A stretch of DNA of 64,000 bases from Morganella morganii (GTDB lineage Bacteria; Pseudomonadota; Gammaproteobacteria; Enterobacterales; Enterobacteriaceae): contig NZ_NRQY01000002.1 of the NCBI RefSeq assembly GCF_003996855.1, positions 261,685 through 325,684 on the forward strand. Direction: 5' to 3'. Position numbers and translations under genes: made by a program. The stretch's first letter is position 1, and every line of letters begins with the position of its first letter. The notes beneath the pieces are model-generated. The model made no database searches. It saw only the letters and a list, made by a program, of their open reading frames with translations, and was not told where the DNA came from. Shown here one piece after another: positions 27,630 through 36,870 of the stretch.

Positions 27630-28114
27630 TGTGAGAAATTAACCAGCCCGTGATAACGGTCTGCGGCATCATTTTCCAGCGGATAAATCAGGAAATACGG
27701 TGTGGTATCCGGCCATTTACAGTGCAAATCAAAGTCTGCCGCCGGTTTAAAACCCCATTTACCGTAGATCTCCGGATCACCCAGCACAACAACCGCACCG
27801 TAACCGAACTCATTGAGGCTGTCCAGCCCCTCATAAACCATCTGCTTCGCAATACCCTGACCACGGTAAGTCTCTGCCACCGCAAGCGGTGCCAGCCCGA
27901 CCCACTGGCAATCCTCTCCTTCCACGTCCACCGGCGTGAAACCGGCATAACCGACCACCAGCCCTTCATCATCAGTGGCGACCACGCCTAAGGTCAGCAG
28001 CCCGTCTTCCCGCAGTGCATGCAGGAGATCAGCTTCATTGTCACGCCCGAATGCGCTGCGCAGCAGTGCGTCGATACCGGCGGCATCAACCGGAATTTCT
28101 GTGCGGATCAGCAT
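27608..28114 (-). CDS. yhbS: YhbS, GNAT-family acetyltransferase
   Basis: The 168-residue protein matches E. coli YhbS. The acetyl-CoA loop is in [12 protein letters not shown] (about residues 83-94), and [14 protein letters not shown] follows, a feature of this subfamily. It overlaps the ubiT 3' end by 7 bp on the same strand, so the two are coupled. The substrate is not known from sequence. Confidence 0.92.
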   Translation of the reverse strand: MLIRTEIPVDAAGIDALLRSAFGRDNEADLLHALREDGLLTLGVVATDDEGLVVGYAGFTPVDVEGEDCQWVGLAPLAVAETYRGQGIAKQMVYEGLDSLNEFGYGAVVVLGDPEIYGKWGFKPAADFDLHCKWPDTTPYFLIYPLENDAADRYHGLVNFSHHFDSCE

Positions 28115-28629
28115 GAGGTCACCACTGCGTGTGATTTATCCCCGTCTTCCGCCAGCCCGGCCTGAATAAAGTCAGCCAGCTGCATTAATGCTCTGCGCAG
28201 CAGCGGCGGCATACCGTCAAGATCAATCGAGTCCATCAGGTTTTTGACATACAAACCCAGCTCGGTGTCCCCTTCGATGCGCAGACAGCGCTGAAAAAAC
28301 AGGGTATCAGGGTCTTCTTTGCGGGCAGCAATCAGTACCAGGTCATTGGCATTACCGCTGAAACTGACATCTTCCTGTTCATCCGCACTGACTACCAGAC
28401 GGCCGTCGCGGTTACTGATATACCAGTGAAGCGCCAGGTCGCGGACTTCCACTTTCAGCCATTTATTTTCCAGAAAATCGAGATCACCTTCTGTCAGCGC
28501 CTCTTCAAACTGACGCGCCAGAACCTGCTGAAGAACCTGTTTTTGCAGGGTAAACGGCGTTAATTTCAGCGGAAACCGCAATAACGCCGGCCCGTTGTGT
28601 ACGAGCGAGGAACGAATTTTGGCAAACAC
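28108..28629 (-). CDS. ubiT: UbiT, SCP2-domain accessory protein for anaerobic ubiquinone synthesis
   Basis: The 173-residue protein (E. coli YhbT) carries an SCP2-type lipid-binding domain, with core SVSFSGN-like segment DVSFSGNANDLVLIAARKED. UbiT acts with UbiU and UbiV in oxygen-independent ubiquinone synthesis and is thought to hold the prenylated intermediates. It is divergent from ubiU, and yhbS follows with a 7-bp overlap. Confidence 0.93.
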   Translation of the reverse strand: MFAKIRSSLVHNGPALLRFPLKLTPFTLQKQVLQQVLARQFEEALTEGDLDFLENKWLKVEVRDLALHWYISNRDGRLVVSADEQEDVSFSGNANDLVLIAARKEDPDTLFFQRCLRIEGDTELGLYVKNLMDSIDLDGMPPLLRRALMQLADFIQAGLAEDGDKSHAVVTSC

Positions 28630-28891
28630 CGTACTGACTCCTTAATCTGAATTACTGCGTCATTGTGCCAGAATCTGCGGAAATAACTCAGGATTCCGGT
28701 CAATTTTTCGTGTCATTATTTCTATTATATACCCGATTTTTGCCCGGCCGCAGAGAACATCCCGCTTTTATATCCGTAAACCCGGTGATTTTTGCGGTAA
28801 ATGTTCACTAACCTGCCTCAGGTCAATACCTTTTTTAGCCTGCCATTTACAATTTCCGATCATTTTTATTATTCAGTCTGAGAGTCTCACC

Positions 28892-29887
28892 ATGGAACTA
28901 TTGTGTCCTGCCGGTAATTTACCTGCACTGAAAGCTGCCATTGATAACGGCGCGGATGCGGTTTATATCGGCCTGAAAGATGATACTAATGCCCGTCACT
29001 TCGCCGGTCTGAATTTTACTGAAAAGAAACTCGCCGAGGCGGTGGATTATGTTCACAGCCACCGGCGTCATCTGCATATCGCGATTAATACCTTTGCTCA
29101 TCCGGACGGTTTCAGCCGCTGGCAGCGGGCGGTGGATATGGCCGCACAACTGGGGGCGGATGCCCTGATCCTCGCGGATATCGCCATGCTGGAATATGCT
29201 GCGGAGCGCTATCCGCATATTGAGCGGCATGTCTCTGTGCAGGCGTCGGCCACCAATACCGAGGCGATCCGTTTCTATCAGCGTAACTTTGATGTGCACC
29301 GTATTGTGCTGCCGCGTGTGCTCACTATTCACCAGGTAAAACAACTGGCACGCACCAGCCCGGTGCCACTGGAAGTCTTTGCTTTCGGCAGCCTGTGCAT
29401 TATGGCGGAAGGCCGCTGCTACCTCTCCTCCTATCTGACCGGGGAATCCCCGAACACTGTCGGTGCCTGCTCACCGGCACGGTTTGTCCGCTGGCAGGAA
29501 ACCCCGCAGGGACTGGAATCCCGTCTGAATGATGTGCTGATTGACCGCTACGGCGCGGATGAGAATGCGGGTTACCCGACACTCTGCAAAGGCCGCTACT
29601 GTGTGGACAGTAAGCCTTATCATGCGCTGGAGGAGCCGACCAGCCTCAACACGCTGGAGCTGCTGCCGGAACTGATGACGGCCAATATCGCCTCGGTGAA
29701 AATTGAAGGCCGCCAGCGCAGTCCGGCCTATGTGACTGATGTGGCCAAAGTATGGCGTCAGGCGATTGACCGCTGTAAAGCCGATCCGGACAACTATGCG
29801 CCGGATGCCGCGTGGATGCAGACCCTCGGCGGTATGTCAGAAGGACGTCAGACCACACTCGGTGCGTATCACCGCAAATGGCAGTAA
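28892..29887 (+). CDS. ubiU: UbiU, O2-independent ubiquinone hydroxylation protein
   Basis: UbiU is a U32-peptidase-fold iron-sulfur protein that, with UbiV, hydroxylates ubiquinone precursors without oxygen. The 331-residue product has the family start (MELLCPAGNLPALKAAIDNG) and cysteines in positions fitting the [4Fe-4S] ligands (CIMAEGRCYLSS, GACSPARF and CKGRYC). ubiV starts 14 nt downstream. Confidence 0.95.
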   Translation: MELLCPAGNLPALKAAIDNGADAVYIGLKDDTNARHFAGLNFTEKKLAEAVDYVHSHRRHLHIAINTFAHPDGFSRWQRAVDMAAQLGADALILADIAMLEYAAERYPHIERHVSVQASATNTEAIRFYQRNFDVHRIVLPRVLTIHQVKQLARTSPVPLEVFAFGSLCIMAEGRCYLSSYLTGESPNTVGACSPARFVRWQETPQGLESRLNDVLIDRYGADENAGYPTLCKGRYCVDSKPYHALEEPTSLNTLELLPELMTANIASVKIEGRQRSPAYVTDVAKVWRQAIDRCKADPDNYAPDAAWMQTLGGMSEGRQTTLGAYHRKWQ

Positions 29888-29901
29888 CGGAGAGAAAAAC
29901 G

Positions 29902-30780
29902 ATGCAATTTTCATTAGGTTCAGTCCTCTATTACTGGCCGAAAGCGACACTGGAACAGTTTTATCAGCAGGCAATGCAAAGCAGTGCGGATATTATCTAT
30001 CTCGGCGAGTCTGTATGCAGCAAACGCCGGGAAATGAAACCGGATGACTGGATAAACCTCGCCAAAACCGTTGCCGGAAGCGGCAAGCAGGTCGTTATCT
30101 CCACGCTGGCACTGTTACAGGCTCCGTCCGAGCTGAAAGAGATCGCCAAACTGGTCGATAACGGCGAGTTTATGATTGAAGCCCATGATTTCGGCGTGAT
30201 TAATATGCTGCATGAACGCGGGCTGCCGTTCGTCGCCGGACACGGCCTGAACTGTTATAACGCCCCGGCGCTGAAAATCCTGCAAAAACAGGGGATGACG
30301 CGCTGGTGCATGCCGGTGGAACTCTCCCGTGACTGGCTGGTTAACCTGCTGAAACAGTGTGAAGAACTGGGTATCCGCGACAAATTTGAAGTGGAAGTGA
30401 TGAGCTACGGCCACCTGCCGCTGGCCTACTCCGCCCGCTGTTTTACCGCCCGTTCGGAAAACCGCGCCAAAGATGACTGCGAAACCTGCTGTATCAATTA
30501 TCCGCAGGGGCGCAAAGTGCTCTCGCAGGAAAACCAGCAGGTCTTTGTCCTTAACGGGATTCAGACTCAGAGCGGCTACTGCTATAACCTCGGCAACGAT
30601 TTGCGCTCGATGCAGGGACTGGTTGATATTGTACGGATTTCCCCGGATGCCCCGGACGATCTGGCCGTCATTGACCATTTCCGTCAGAATGAAACCGGCG
30701 CACAGCCGCTGGATCTGGCACAGGCACAAAACTGCAACGGCTACTGGCGTAAAGTAGCGGGACTGGAACTGGTGGAATAA
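29902..30780 (+). CDS. ubiV: UbiV, O2-independent ubiquinone hydroxylation protein
   Basis: The 292-residue partner of UbiU has the same length as E. coli YhbV. Its cysteines (CFTARSENRAKDDCETCC region, about residues 179-196) match the iron-sulfur ligand cluster. The ATG at 29902 (MQFSLGSVLYYWPK) has an AGAGA ribosome site; an in-frame upstream start inside ubiU is rejected. With ubiT and ubiU it completes the anaerobic pathway. Confidence 0.95.
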   Translation: MQFSLGSVLYYWPKATLEQFYQQAMQSSADIIYLGESVCSKRREMKPDDWINLAKTVAGSGKQVVISTLALLQAPSELKEIAKLVDNGEFMIEAHDFGVINMLHERGLPFVAGHGLNCYNAPALKILQKQGMTRWCMPVELSRDWLVNLLKQCEELGIRDKFEVEVMSYGHLPLAYSARCFTARSENRAKDDCETCCINYPQGRKVLSQENQQVFVLNGIQTQSGYCYNLGNDLRSMQGLVDIVRISPDAPDDLAVIDHFRQNETGAQPLDLAQAQNCNGYWRKVAGLELVE

Positions 30781-30790
30781 CCGGATAAAA

Positions 30791-30815
30791 AAATCCCGTG
30801 TCAGACACGGGATTT
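30791..30815. terminator. Terminator between convergent ubiV and the ABC-2 permease operon
   Basis: An 11-bp stem (AAATCCCGTGT/ACACGGGATTT) is flanked by an A-run on the left and a T-rich stretch on the right, suiting both directions. Confidence 0.8.
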
Positions 30816-30823
30816 CATTTATC

Positions 30824-31987
30824 TTAACGGGCTTTGTTTTTCCGTCGCGATAACCGCCGCAGGGAATGCGTAATACGCCGTAATTCCCCGTCACGCAACA
30901 TACCGATAAAGACGCCGAGCAGCGTATAAATAATCCCGAGCACCAGCATCATAATAATATCGTTCTGCACACCGCTGAACGGCAAATCCATCTGGTTGAT
31001 ACCTGCTATCGCTTTGGTCGCCCAGGTGGACGGCAGTGCGGAAGCAATAAACCGCACCCAGTCCGGCATCGCCTGTAACGGCCAGATAGTGCCTGACATA
31101 TAAAAGACCGGTGTGGTGACAAACGCCAGTGTCAGATAAATCATCTCCACACTGAGCAGGCATTCGGTAACCAGTTTCCCCAGTCCCAGAACCCCCAGCA
31201 GGAACGGGAATGTCAGCAGCCATAATTCATACATCGGCGCTTCCTGACGATACCCCAGCACCCACGGCCACAAGGCAAAGAAGACGGTCGACAGGAACAG
31301 CCAGATAGGCAGCAGCGCACTCAGTGCACCCAGGTATACCGCCAGCGGCGGTTTACCTTTCGGTGTACTGCGCACTGCAATACTGACGCGGACACAGGCT
31401 ATCAGCAGCGTGTGCTGCAACAGCATGACCAGCAGCCCCGGCAGCGCAATAGCGGCGAAACTGACACCGGGGTTATACATTCCGACCGTTTCTGACTGAA
31501 TCGGGGCGATCAGTATTGATGCCTGCTCCAGTGTATAGCCATTGGCTGTCAGGATTTTGGTATTATAATCCGCCAGGATCTGCTGATATGCCTTGCTCAG
31601 TTCCTGCTGAATCTGCCCGCTGGCGATACGGTTGGTGCCGTCACCGAATACCGGCACCGTAATATTTTTGCCCTGCAAGAGGTTACGTTCAAAATCCTGC
31701 GGAATAATGATGATCGCAAACAGATCACGCATGATCATGTCCTGCCGGGCTGCGGCCAGGTTGTCATAACTGTGCTGTTCGACTTTCGCGGTGGCATCCA
31801 GCTCCCGCACCAGAGAACGGCTGGCTACCGTGTTATCCTGATCCACTACCGCGACCGGTAAATCCCACAGTACCGGATGCACATAGACCAGACTCATGAC
31901 ACACAGCGAGATAATCAGCAGCATCCACATCGGTTTTTCCAGCATACCGAGCAGCACTTTCAGGAAGGTCTGGAAATACAGTTTCAT
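30824..31987 (-). CDS. ABC-2 type inner-membrane permease (second of two)
   Basis: The 387-residue protein has one membrane helix near residue 20-38, a periplasmic domain of about 140 residues (VAVVDQDNT near 46), then five or six helices and a basic end (RRLSRRKNKAR). This is the ABC2_membrane_3/YhhJ layout. It overlaps the preceding permease gene by 4 bp (ATGA), so the two are translated together. The operon is HlyD-permease-permease; no ATP-binding protein gene is present next to it. Substrate unknown; drug or envelope-component export is a family-based guess. Confidence 0.85.
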   Translation of the reverse strand: MKLYFQTFLKVLLGMLEKPMWMLLIISLCVMSLVYVHPVLWDLPVAVVDQDNTVASRSLVRELDATAKVEQHSYDNLAAARQDMIMRDLFAIIIIPQDFERNLLQGKNITVPVFGDGTNRIASGQIQQELSKAYQQILADYNTKILTANGYTLEQASILIAPIQSETVGMYNPGVSFAAIALPGLLVMLLQHTLLIACVRVSIAVRSTPKGKPPLAVYLGALSALLPIWLFLSTVFFALWPWVLGYRQEAPMYELWLLTFPFLLGVLGLGKLVTECLLSVEMIYLTLAFVTTPVFYMSGTIWPLQAMPDWVRFIASALPSTWATKAIAGINQMDLPFSGVQNDIIMMLVLGIIYTLLGVFIGMLRDGELRRITHSLRRLSRRKNKAR

Positions 31988-33129
31988 ACCGCGCGTCCTC
32001 CCTGCAATGCCAGCCGTACCGGCAGCCGGTTACGGATCAGAAAAGTCGCGCCCACCGGATAGAGCAGCAATAACGCACAGACATACAGGATATGCTGCAA
32101 CGAGACTTCCCGCAGGAAGATATCAAACATCGCGTTCAGCGCATGTGTCAGAGGCTCAATATTCGCGATAATCCGTGCGGGGAGAATCATCGACAGCTCC
32201 GGCACGGTCATCCCGGAAAAGGCCATCGCCATACTTACCAGCATCCCGATCATACTGTAAGCCATCATCGGATCACGGGTGAATGTGTAGAGGAGCAGGC
32301 CGATACTCTGAGCAGCCATCACATAAAAGAAACCTATCATCAGCATATAAACCGGATTACCGGTGACTTTCGCCTCAAAAACAGTGACCAGGACGGCAAG
32401 TTCGATCATCAGCAGTGCCGTGAAAAACAAGGTATATGGCGCCAGCTTGCCGAGCACACCACTGAACAGTGGTTTAATGGATTGCAGCATAGTGCTGCGT
32501 GACATGGTGTAAATTGTGCAGGTCACCACAAACAACTGAAGCATATGGATCGTCGCGGCAAACTGCTGATAATAAATATAACTGCCGCTGGCGTTAAACA
32601 GGGTGTCATAGGACATCGTCACCTGTGCCAGTTTCGGGACATTTTTCCCCATTTCAGCGGCGAGGACGGACCGGTACTGGCCGTTCAGTTCGGCAATCAG
32701 TCCGCTGAAGTCCTGGGTGGCATAACTGCCGGAGGCATAAAACAGGGCATTAAAAAACATCCGGGTTGTCGGCTGTTTACCGGACAACACATCACTTTCA
32801 AAACGCGGCGGGATAACCAGAATGGCATAATCTTCCGCACTCCCCATACGTTCAAGAGCAACATTTTTATCATCCTGCGGCGTGATACTGGCGTGTGATG
32901 CCGCATTGAGGTTACGCACCAGAGTGCGTGAGAGCGGACTGTGGTCATAATCAATGGCGGAAACCGGTAAGTCCAGTAATGTTCCTTCAGAGAAGTTGGC
33001 ACTCACCAGTGCGAATAACATCAGCGGAAACAGCCAGCTCAGCCAGTGGAACACCGGACTGCGCACCGCCATCCGGGTTTCCTGTGAGAATGCATTGCGG
33101 AAACCGCGCCATATTGCCGGAAATCTCAT
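31984..33129 (-). CDS. ABC-2 type inner-membrane permease (first of two)
   Basis: This 381-residue protein has the same plan as its downstream neighbour: an N-terminal helix, a periplasmic domain (SAIDYDHSPLSRTLV near residue 55) and a C-terminal bundle of helices. The shared layout suggests duplication and a heterodimeric membrane domain. Its ATG shares one base with the stop of the HlyD gene (TAATG), and it overlaps the next gene by 4 bp. Confidence 0.85.
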   Translation of the reverse strand: MRFPAIWRGFRNAFSQETRMAVRSPVFHWLSWLFPLMLFALVSANFSEGTLLDLPVSAIDYDHSPLSRTLVRNLNAASHASITPQDDKNVALERMGSAEDYAILVIPPRFESDVLSGKQPTTRMFFNALFYASGSYATQDFSGLIAELNGQYRSVLAAEMGKNVPKLAQVTMSYDTLFNASGSYIYYQQFAATIHMLQLFVVTCTIYTMSRSTMLQSIKPLFSGVLGKLAPYTLFFTALLMIELAVLVTVFEAKVTGNPVYMLMIGFFYVMAAQSIGLLLYTFTRDPMMAYSMIGMLVSMAMAFSGMTVPELSMILPARIIANIEPLTHALNAMFDIFLREVSLQHILYVCALLLLYPVGATFLIRNRLPVRLALQGGRAV

Positions 33130-34100
33130 TACTTATCCCGGCGCCACAGCGCACTCATACCGGGTCTTAATCCGTCCACCGGCTGTGCCGGATAGAGGCG
33201 AACCTCAAAGGTTTTCAGATCAAAATCCCCGGTGGCGCGGGTGGCGCGTTTGGTGGCGTAATCCCCCATAGGTGCGATATAGCGGACTTCAGCCTCAATT
33301 TCCTGATTTTTCAGTGCCGGTACCGTCAGTGTGATTTTGTCACCCTTTTTCACATCCGCGAGAATATCCTCACGCAGGTTATAGACAAAATACGCTTCCG
33401 GCAGGCGGATAATCGTCACCAGCGGGCTTCCGGCATTAAACAGTTCACCGATTTCAGCCGGAATCGGCCCGATTTCACCGGCCACCGGCGCGGTAACGGT
33501 CAGTTCATCCTGCTGGACTTTCAGCTCTGTCAGCTTTTGCTCAGCCTGACGCAATGCAGCTTCATAACGCTGACGCTGCTCTGTGCGGTCACCATTTTTC
33601 GCCTGGTCGAGCTGTGCTTTGGCGGCCAGAACGCGCTGCTGTGCCACATCACGGGCACGGCGGGACTGATCAAGCTCGGTTTTTGATACATAGCCTTTTC
33701 CGGACATGCTGCTCATCCGCTGAAAGTCACGCTGCGCATTCGCCAGTTCAGCCTGAGACTGTGCCAGCTGTGCGGCATAATTACGCACGCTCTCTTCACG
33801 CGTACCGTTCAGGGATTCCGTTAACTGAGCCTGAGCCTGGTCGCGGGCAGCAACCAGCGAGGCAACCTGTGCCTCCAGCTCGGGGCTGGTCAGACGAATC
33901 AGTGCCTGTCCCTGTTTAACGTCGTCACCGCGCTCAATCAGACGCTCAACAACACGTCCTTTGGCTTTAGAGGAAACAATAACCTCCGGTGCATCGACTT
34001 CACCCTGCAATAAAAGATACTGGTTGTGGGCACGAAAAAGTGCAGCCATCGCAATTAAGACCAGCATCAGCAGGATCAGATAGATTGTTCTTTTTTTCAT
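33129..34100 (-). CDS. HlyD-family membrane fusion protein
   Basis: The 323-residue adaptor has an N-terminal membrane anchor (YLILLMLVLIAMAALF), a split lipoyl domain (VSSKAKGRVVERLIERGDDVKQGQ and a second half near 215), and a long coiled-coil hairpin (about 75-200). Such proteins bridge inner-membrane exporters and a TolC-type channel. It leads the operon with two permeases. It most resembles the YbhG/YhiI group. The partner channel and ATPase are not in the window. Confidence 0.88.
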   Translation of the reverse strand: MKKRTIYLILLMLVLIAMAALFRAHNQYLLLQGEVDAPEVIVSSKAKGRVVERLIERGDDVKQGQALIRLTSPELEAQVASLVAARDQAQAQLTESLNGTREESVRNYAAQLAQSQAELANAQRDFQRMSSMSGKGYVSKTELDQSRRARDVAQQRVLAAKAQLDQAKNGDRTEQRQRYEAALRQAEQKLTELKVQQDELTVTAPVAGEIGPIPAEIGELFNAGSPLVTIIRLPEAYFVYNLREDILADVKKGDKITLTVPALKNQEIEAEVRYIAPMGDYATKRATRATGDFDLKTFEVRLYPAQPVDGLRPGMSALWRRDK

Positions 34101-34361
34101 TATTGATTTCGGCCTTAACTATCATTTGTGAAACTATTCAGAATGGAATCATCCCGAATGAAATTGTTCTGGAAAAAACGATGAAGAAGGGGAAGGTCTC
34201 AGTATTACTGATTTCAACGGAAACCGTTAAGATATTTGTGCGCCAGATCACAGCATAATACCGTTAATCTTAGCCTCACACACCTGTTACACAACTATTT
34301 TTAATATAAAATCTCAGATAGTTACAAATAATCGTCCTCCGGCAAGTGATCCGACAGAAAA

Positions 34362-36071
34362 ATGTATGACTACAATCTGATTTTCCTGCTGCTTCAGCAG
34401 ATGTGTGTGTATCTGGTTATTGCCTGGGTACTCAGCAAAACGCCGCTGGTGCTGCCGGTCTTACAGGTCACTGTCCGCCTGCCGCACAAGCTGATGTGCT
34501 ACCTGATTTTCTCCGTCTTCTGTGTCATGGGCACCTATTTCGGGCTGAATATCAATGATTCCATCGCTAACACGCGGGCTATCGGCTCCGTGCTCGGCGG
34601 TTTGCTCGGCGGTCCGTCCGTCGGGCTGCTGGTCGGTTTTACCGGCGGGCTCCACCGCTATTCTCTCGGCGGAATGACGGCATTCAGCTGTATGGTGTCC
34701 ACCGTTGTTGAGGGGCTGATCGGCGGCATGGTGCACCGGTACTATATGAAACGCGGGCAAATCAACAAACTGTTCAACCCCTGGACGGCTGCCGGTGTGA
34801 CCTTTGTTGCCGAACTGGCGCAGATGGCGATTATTCTGTTACTGGCACGGCCGTTTAATGAGGCACTGAATCTGGTGAAAGATATTGCCGCGCCAATGAT
34901 TATCGCCAATACCATCGGTGCCGCTATGTTTATCCGCATCCTGCTGGACAGACGTGCCATCTTTGAAAAATACACCAGTGCCTTTTCCGCTCAGGCACTG
35001 AAACTGGCAATCAGTACGGATGGTGTGCTGCGCCAGGGGTTTAACGAGACCAACAGCCGCCAGGTGGCGCAGGTGCTGTATGATGAGCTGAATGTGGCAG
35101 CCGTTGCTATCACGGATACAGAGAAACTGCTGGCCTTTATCGGCGTGGGGGCAGATCACCATCTGCCGGGCACACCGATTGCCTCACGCTATTCCCGGCA
35201 GGCTATTGCCCATAATGAGGTTGTTTATGCCGACGGCAACGAAACGCCGTACTGCTGCTCGATCAATCCGCACTGTAAACTCGGCTCTACGCTGGTCATC
35301 CCGCTGACCGGGGAGAATAAGCAGGTGGTCGGTACGATTAAGCTGTATGAAGTGAAGAACCGCCTGTTCAGCTCGATTAACCGCACACTGGGAGAGGGGA
35401 TCGCCAGTCTGCTGTCGGCACAAATCCTGGCCGGACAGTTTGAGCGAAGTAAGCAGTCACTACTGGAAACAGAGGTGAAATTGCTGCATGCCCAGGTCAA
35501 TCCGCATTTCCTGTTTAATGCCCTCAATACCTTACAGGCGGTGATCCGCCGGGATGCGGAACAGGCGCGGTATCTGGTGCAGAATCTCTCCACCTTTTTC
35601 CGTAAAAACTTAAAACGGCCGGGCGAGATTGCCACTCTCGCGGCTGAAATTGAGCATGTGAATGCTTACTTACAGATTGAGAAAGCCCGCTTCCGTGAAC
35701 AATTGTGTGTGGATATCGCCATTCCGGATGAGCTGAAACAGGCCAGCCTGCCGGTCTTTTCGTTACAGCCGGTGGTGGAAAATGCGATAAAACATGGCAC
35801 ATCACAGATATTTGAGCAGGGAAAAATTACCATAACCGCACGGGCGGAGGGCAATGTCCTTGTCATACTGATCACCGATAATGCCGGGCTGTATCAGCCA
35901 ACCGGGATGAGTGACGGGCTGGGCATGGGGCTGGTCGATAAACGCATCAAAGTCCGTTATGGTAAACAATATGGCCTCAGTGTTCACTGTGAGCCGGAAG
36001 TAAAAACAACCATTATTCTGACCTTACCCTTCGATTCACCGGCAGGTGCGGCAGCACCGCCAGATAACTAA
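34362..36071 (+). CDS. btsS: BtsS, pyruvate-sensing histidine kinase (LytS family)
   Basis: The 569-residue protein aligns with E. coli BtsS (YehU) along nearly its entire length. An N-terminal 5TMR-LYT membrane domain occupies about residues 1-200, a GAF domain about 220-360, and the LytS-type kinase domain has the phospho-accepting histidine in HAQVNPHFLFNALN (about 382). The ATP-binding part includes VVENAIKHG. In E. coli the BtsS/BtsR system senses external pyruvate. The C-terminus is a few residues longer (SPAGAAAPPDN). btsR follows after 18 nt. Confidence 0.95.
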   Translation: MYDYNLIFLLLQQMCVYLVIAWVLSKTPLVLPVLQVTVRLPHKLMCYLIFSVFCVMGTYFGLNINDSIANTRAIGSVLGGLLGGPSVGLLVGFTGGLHRYSLGGMTAFSCMVSTVVEGLIGGMVHRYYMKRGQINKLFNPWTAAGVTFVAELAQMAIILLLARPFNEALNLVKDIAAPMIIANTIGAAMFIRILLDRRAIFEKYTSAFSAQALKLAISTDGVLRQGFNETNSRQVAQVLYDELNVAAVAITDTEKLLAFIGVGADHHLPGTPIASRYSRQAIAHNEVVYADGNETPYCCSINPHCKLGSTLVIPLTGENKQVVGTIKLYEVKNRLFSSINRTLGEGIASLLSAQILAGQFERSKQSLLETEVKLLHAQVNPHFLFNALNTLQAVIRRDAEQARYLVQNLSTFFRKNLKRPGEIATLAAEIEHVNAYLQIEKARFREQLCVDIAIPDELKQASLPVFSLQPVVENAIKHGTSQIFEQGKITITARAEGNVLVILITDNAGLYQPTGMSDGLGMGLVDKRIKVRYGKQYGLSVHCEPEVKTTIILTLPFDSPAGAAAPPDN

Positions 36072-36089
36072 AAAAATGATAATGACACT

Positions 36090-36803
36090 ATGAATGTTTT
36101 AATAGTTGATGATGAACCACTGGCCAGGGAAAACCTGCGATTACTGCTCGATACGTATCCTGACATTCATATCCTGGGTGAATGTACTAACGCCATTGAT
36201 GCCATCGGTAAAATCCATCGCCTGAAGCCGGATGTGGTGTTTCTGGATATCCAGATGCCGCGCGTCACCGGGCTGGAAATGGTCGGTATGCTCGACCCCG
36301 GCCACCGGCCTGCTATTGTCTTTCTTACCGCCTTTGAAGAGTATGCATTACAGGCTTTTGAGGAAGATGCGTTTGATTATCTGCTCAAACCGGTGGAAAA
36401 AGAGCGTCTGGACAAAACCCTGAACCGGTTGCGCCAGGGACAGATCCGCCCGGCAGAGACCCCGGAACAGACAGAACAACTGCGCTATATCCCGTGCAGC
36501 GGGCACAACCGTATCTGGCTGATGCCGGTTGAGGATGTGGTGTATGTCAATTCCCGTATCAGCGGCGTGTTTGTGATGAGCGCCCGCGGCCAGGAAGGAT
36601 TTACCGAGCTGACACTGCGTACTCTGGAAACCCGCACCCCGCTGCTGCGCTGCCACCGGCAGTATCTGGTTAATCTGACCCGTCTGCGGGAAATTTTGCT
36701 GGGTGATAACGGCCAGGCGGAGCTTATCCTGAGTAACGATGAAACCATCCCGGTCAGCCGCCGCTATCTCAGGCCCCTGAAGGAAGCTCTGGGACTGATC
36801 TGA
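36090..36803 (+). CDS. btsR: BtsR, LytTR-family response regulator
   Basis: The 237-residue regulator has a receiver domain with phosphorylation site Asp53 (VFLDIQMP) and a C-terminal LytTR DNA-binding domain (about 135-235, ending [14 protein letters not shown]). It matches E. coli BtsR (YehT). The usual target, the pyruvate transporter btsT, is not in this window. Confidence 0.95.
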   Translation: MNVLIVDDEPLARENLRLLLDTYPDIHILGECTNAIDAIGKIHRLKPDVVFLDIQMPRVTGLEMVGMLDPGHRPAIVFLTAFEEYALQAFEEDAFDYLLKPVEKERLDKTLNRLRQGQIRPAETPEQTEQLRYIPCSGHNRIWLMPVEDVVYVNSRISGVFVMSARGQEGFTELTLRTLETRTPLLRCHRQYLVNLTRLREILLGDNGQAELILSNDETIPVSRRYLRPLKEALGLI

Positions 36804-36813
36804 ATCTCCGTGC

Positions 36814-36853
36814 ATAAAAAAGCCCGGCAGGGGTATCCCCGGCCGGGCTTTTT
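36814..36853. terminator. Bidirectional terminator between btsR and deaD
   Basis: A long stem built on AAAAAAGCCCGGC and GCCGGGCTTTTT lies between the convergent genes, with A- and T-runs on both sides. Confidence 0.85.
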
Positions 36854-36870
36854 ATGATTCAGAGAATCAA

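Noticed and set aside
28630..28891. FNR site between ubiT and ubiU
   Set aside because: Expected from the anaerobic role of the genes, but the best candidate (around 28808-28826) keeps only one convincing half-site.
34181..34258. 25-codon ORF (MKKGKVSVLLISTETVKIF...) between the HlyD gene and btsS
   Set aside because: It has a weak ribosome site, no promoter at a proper distance and no membrane-helix or domain logic; not distinguishable from chance.
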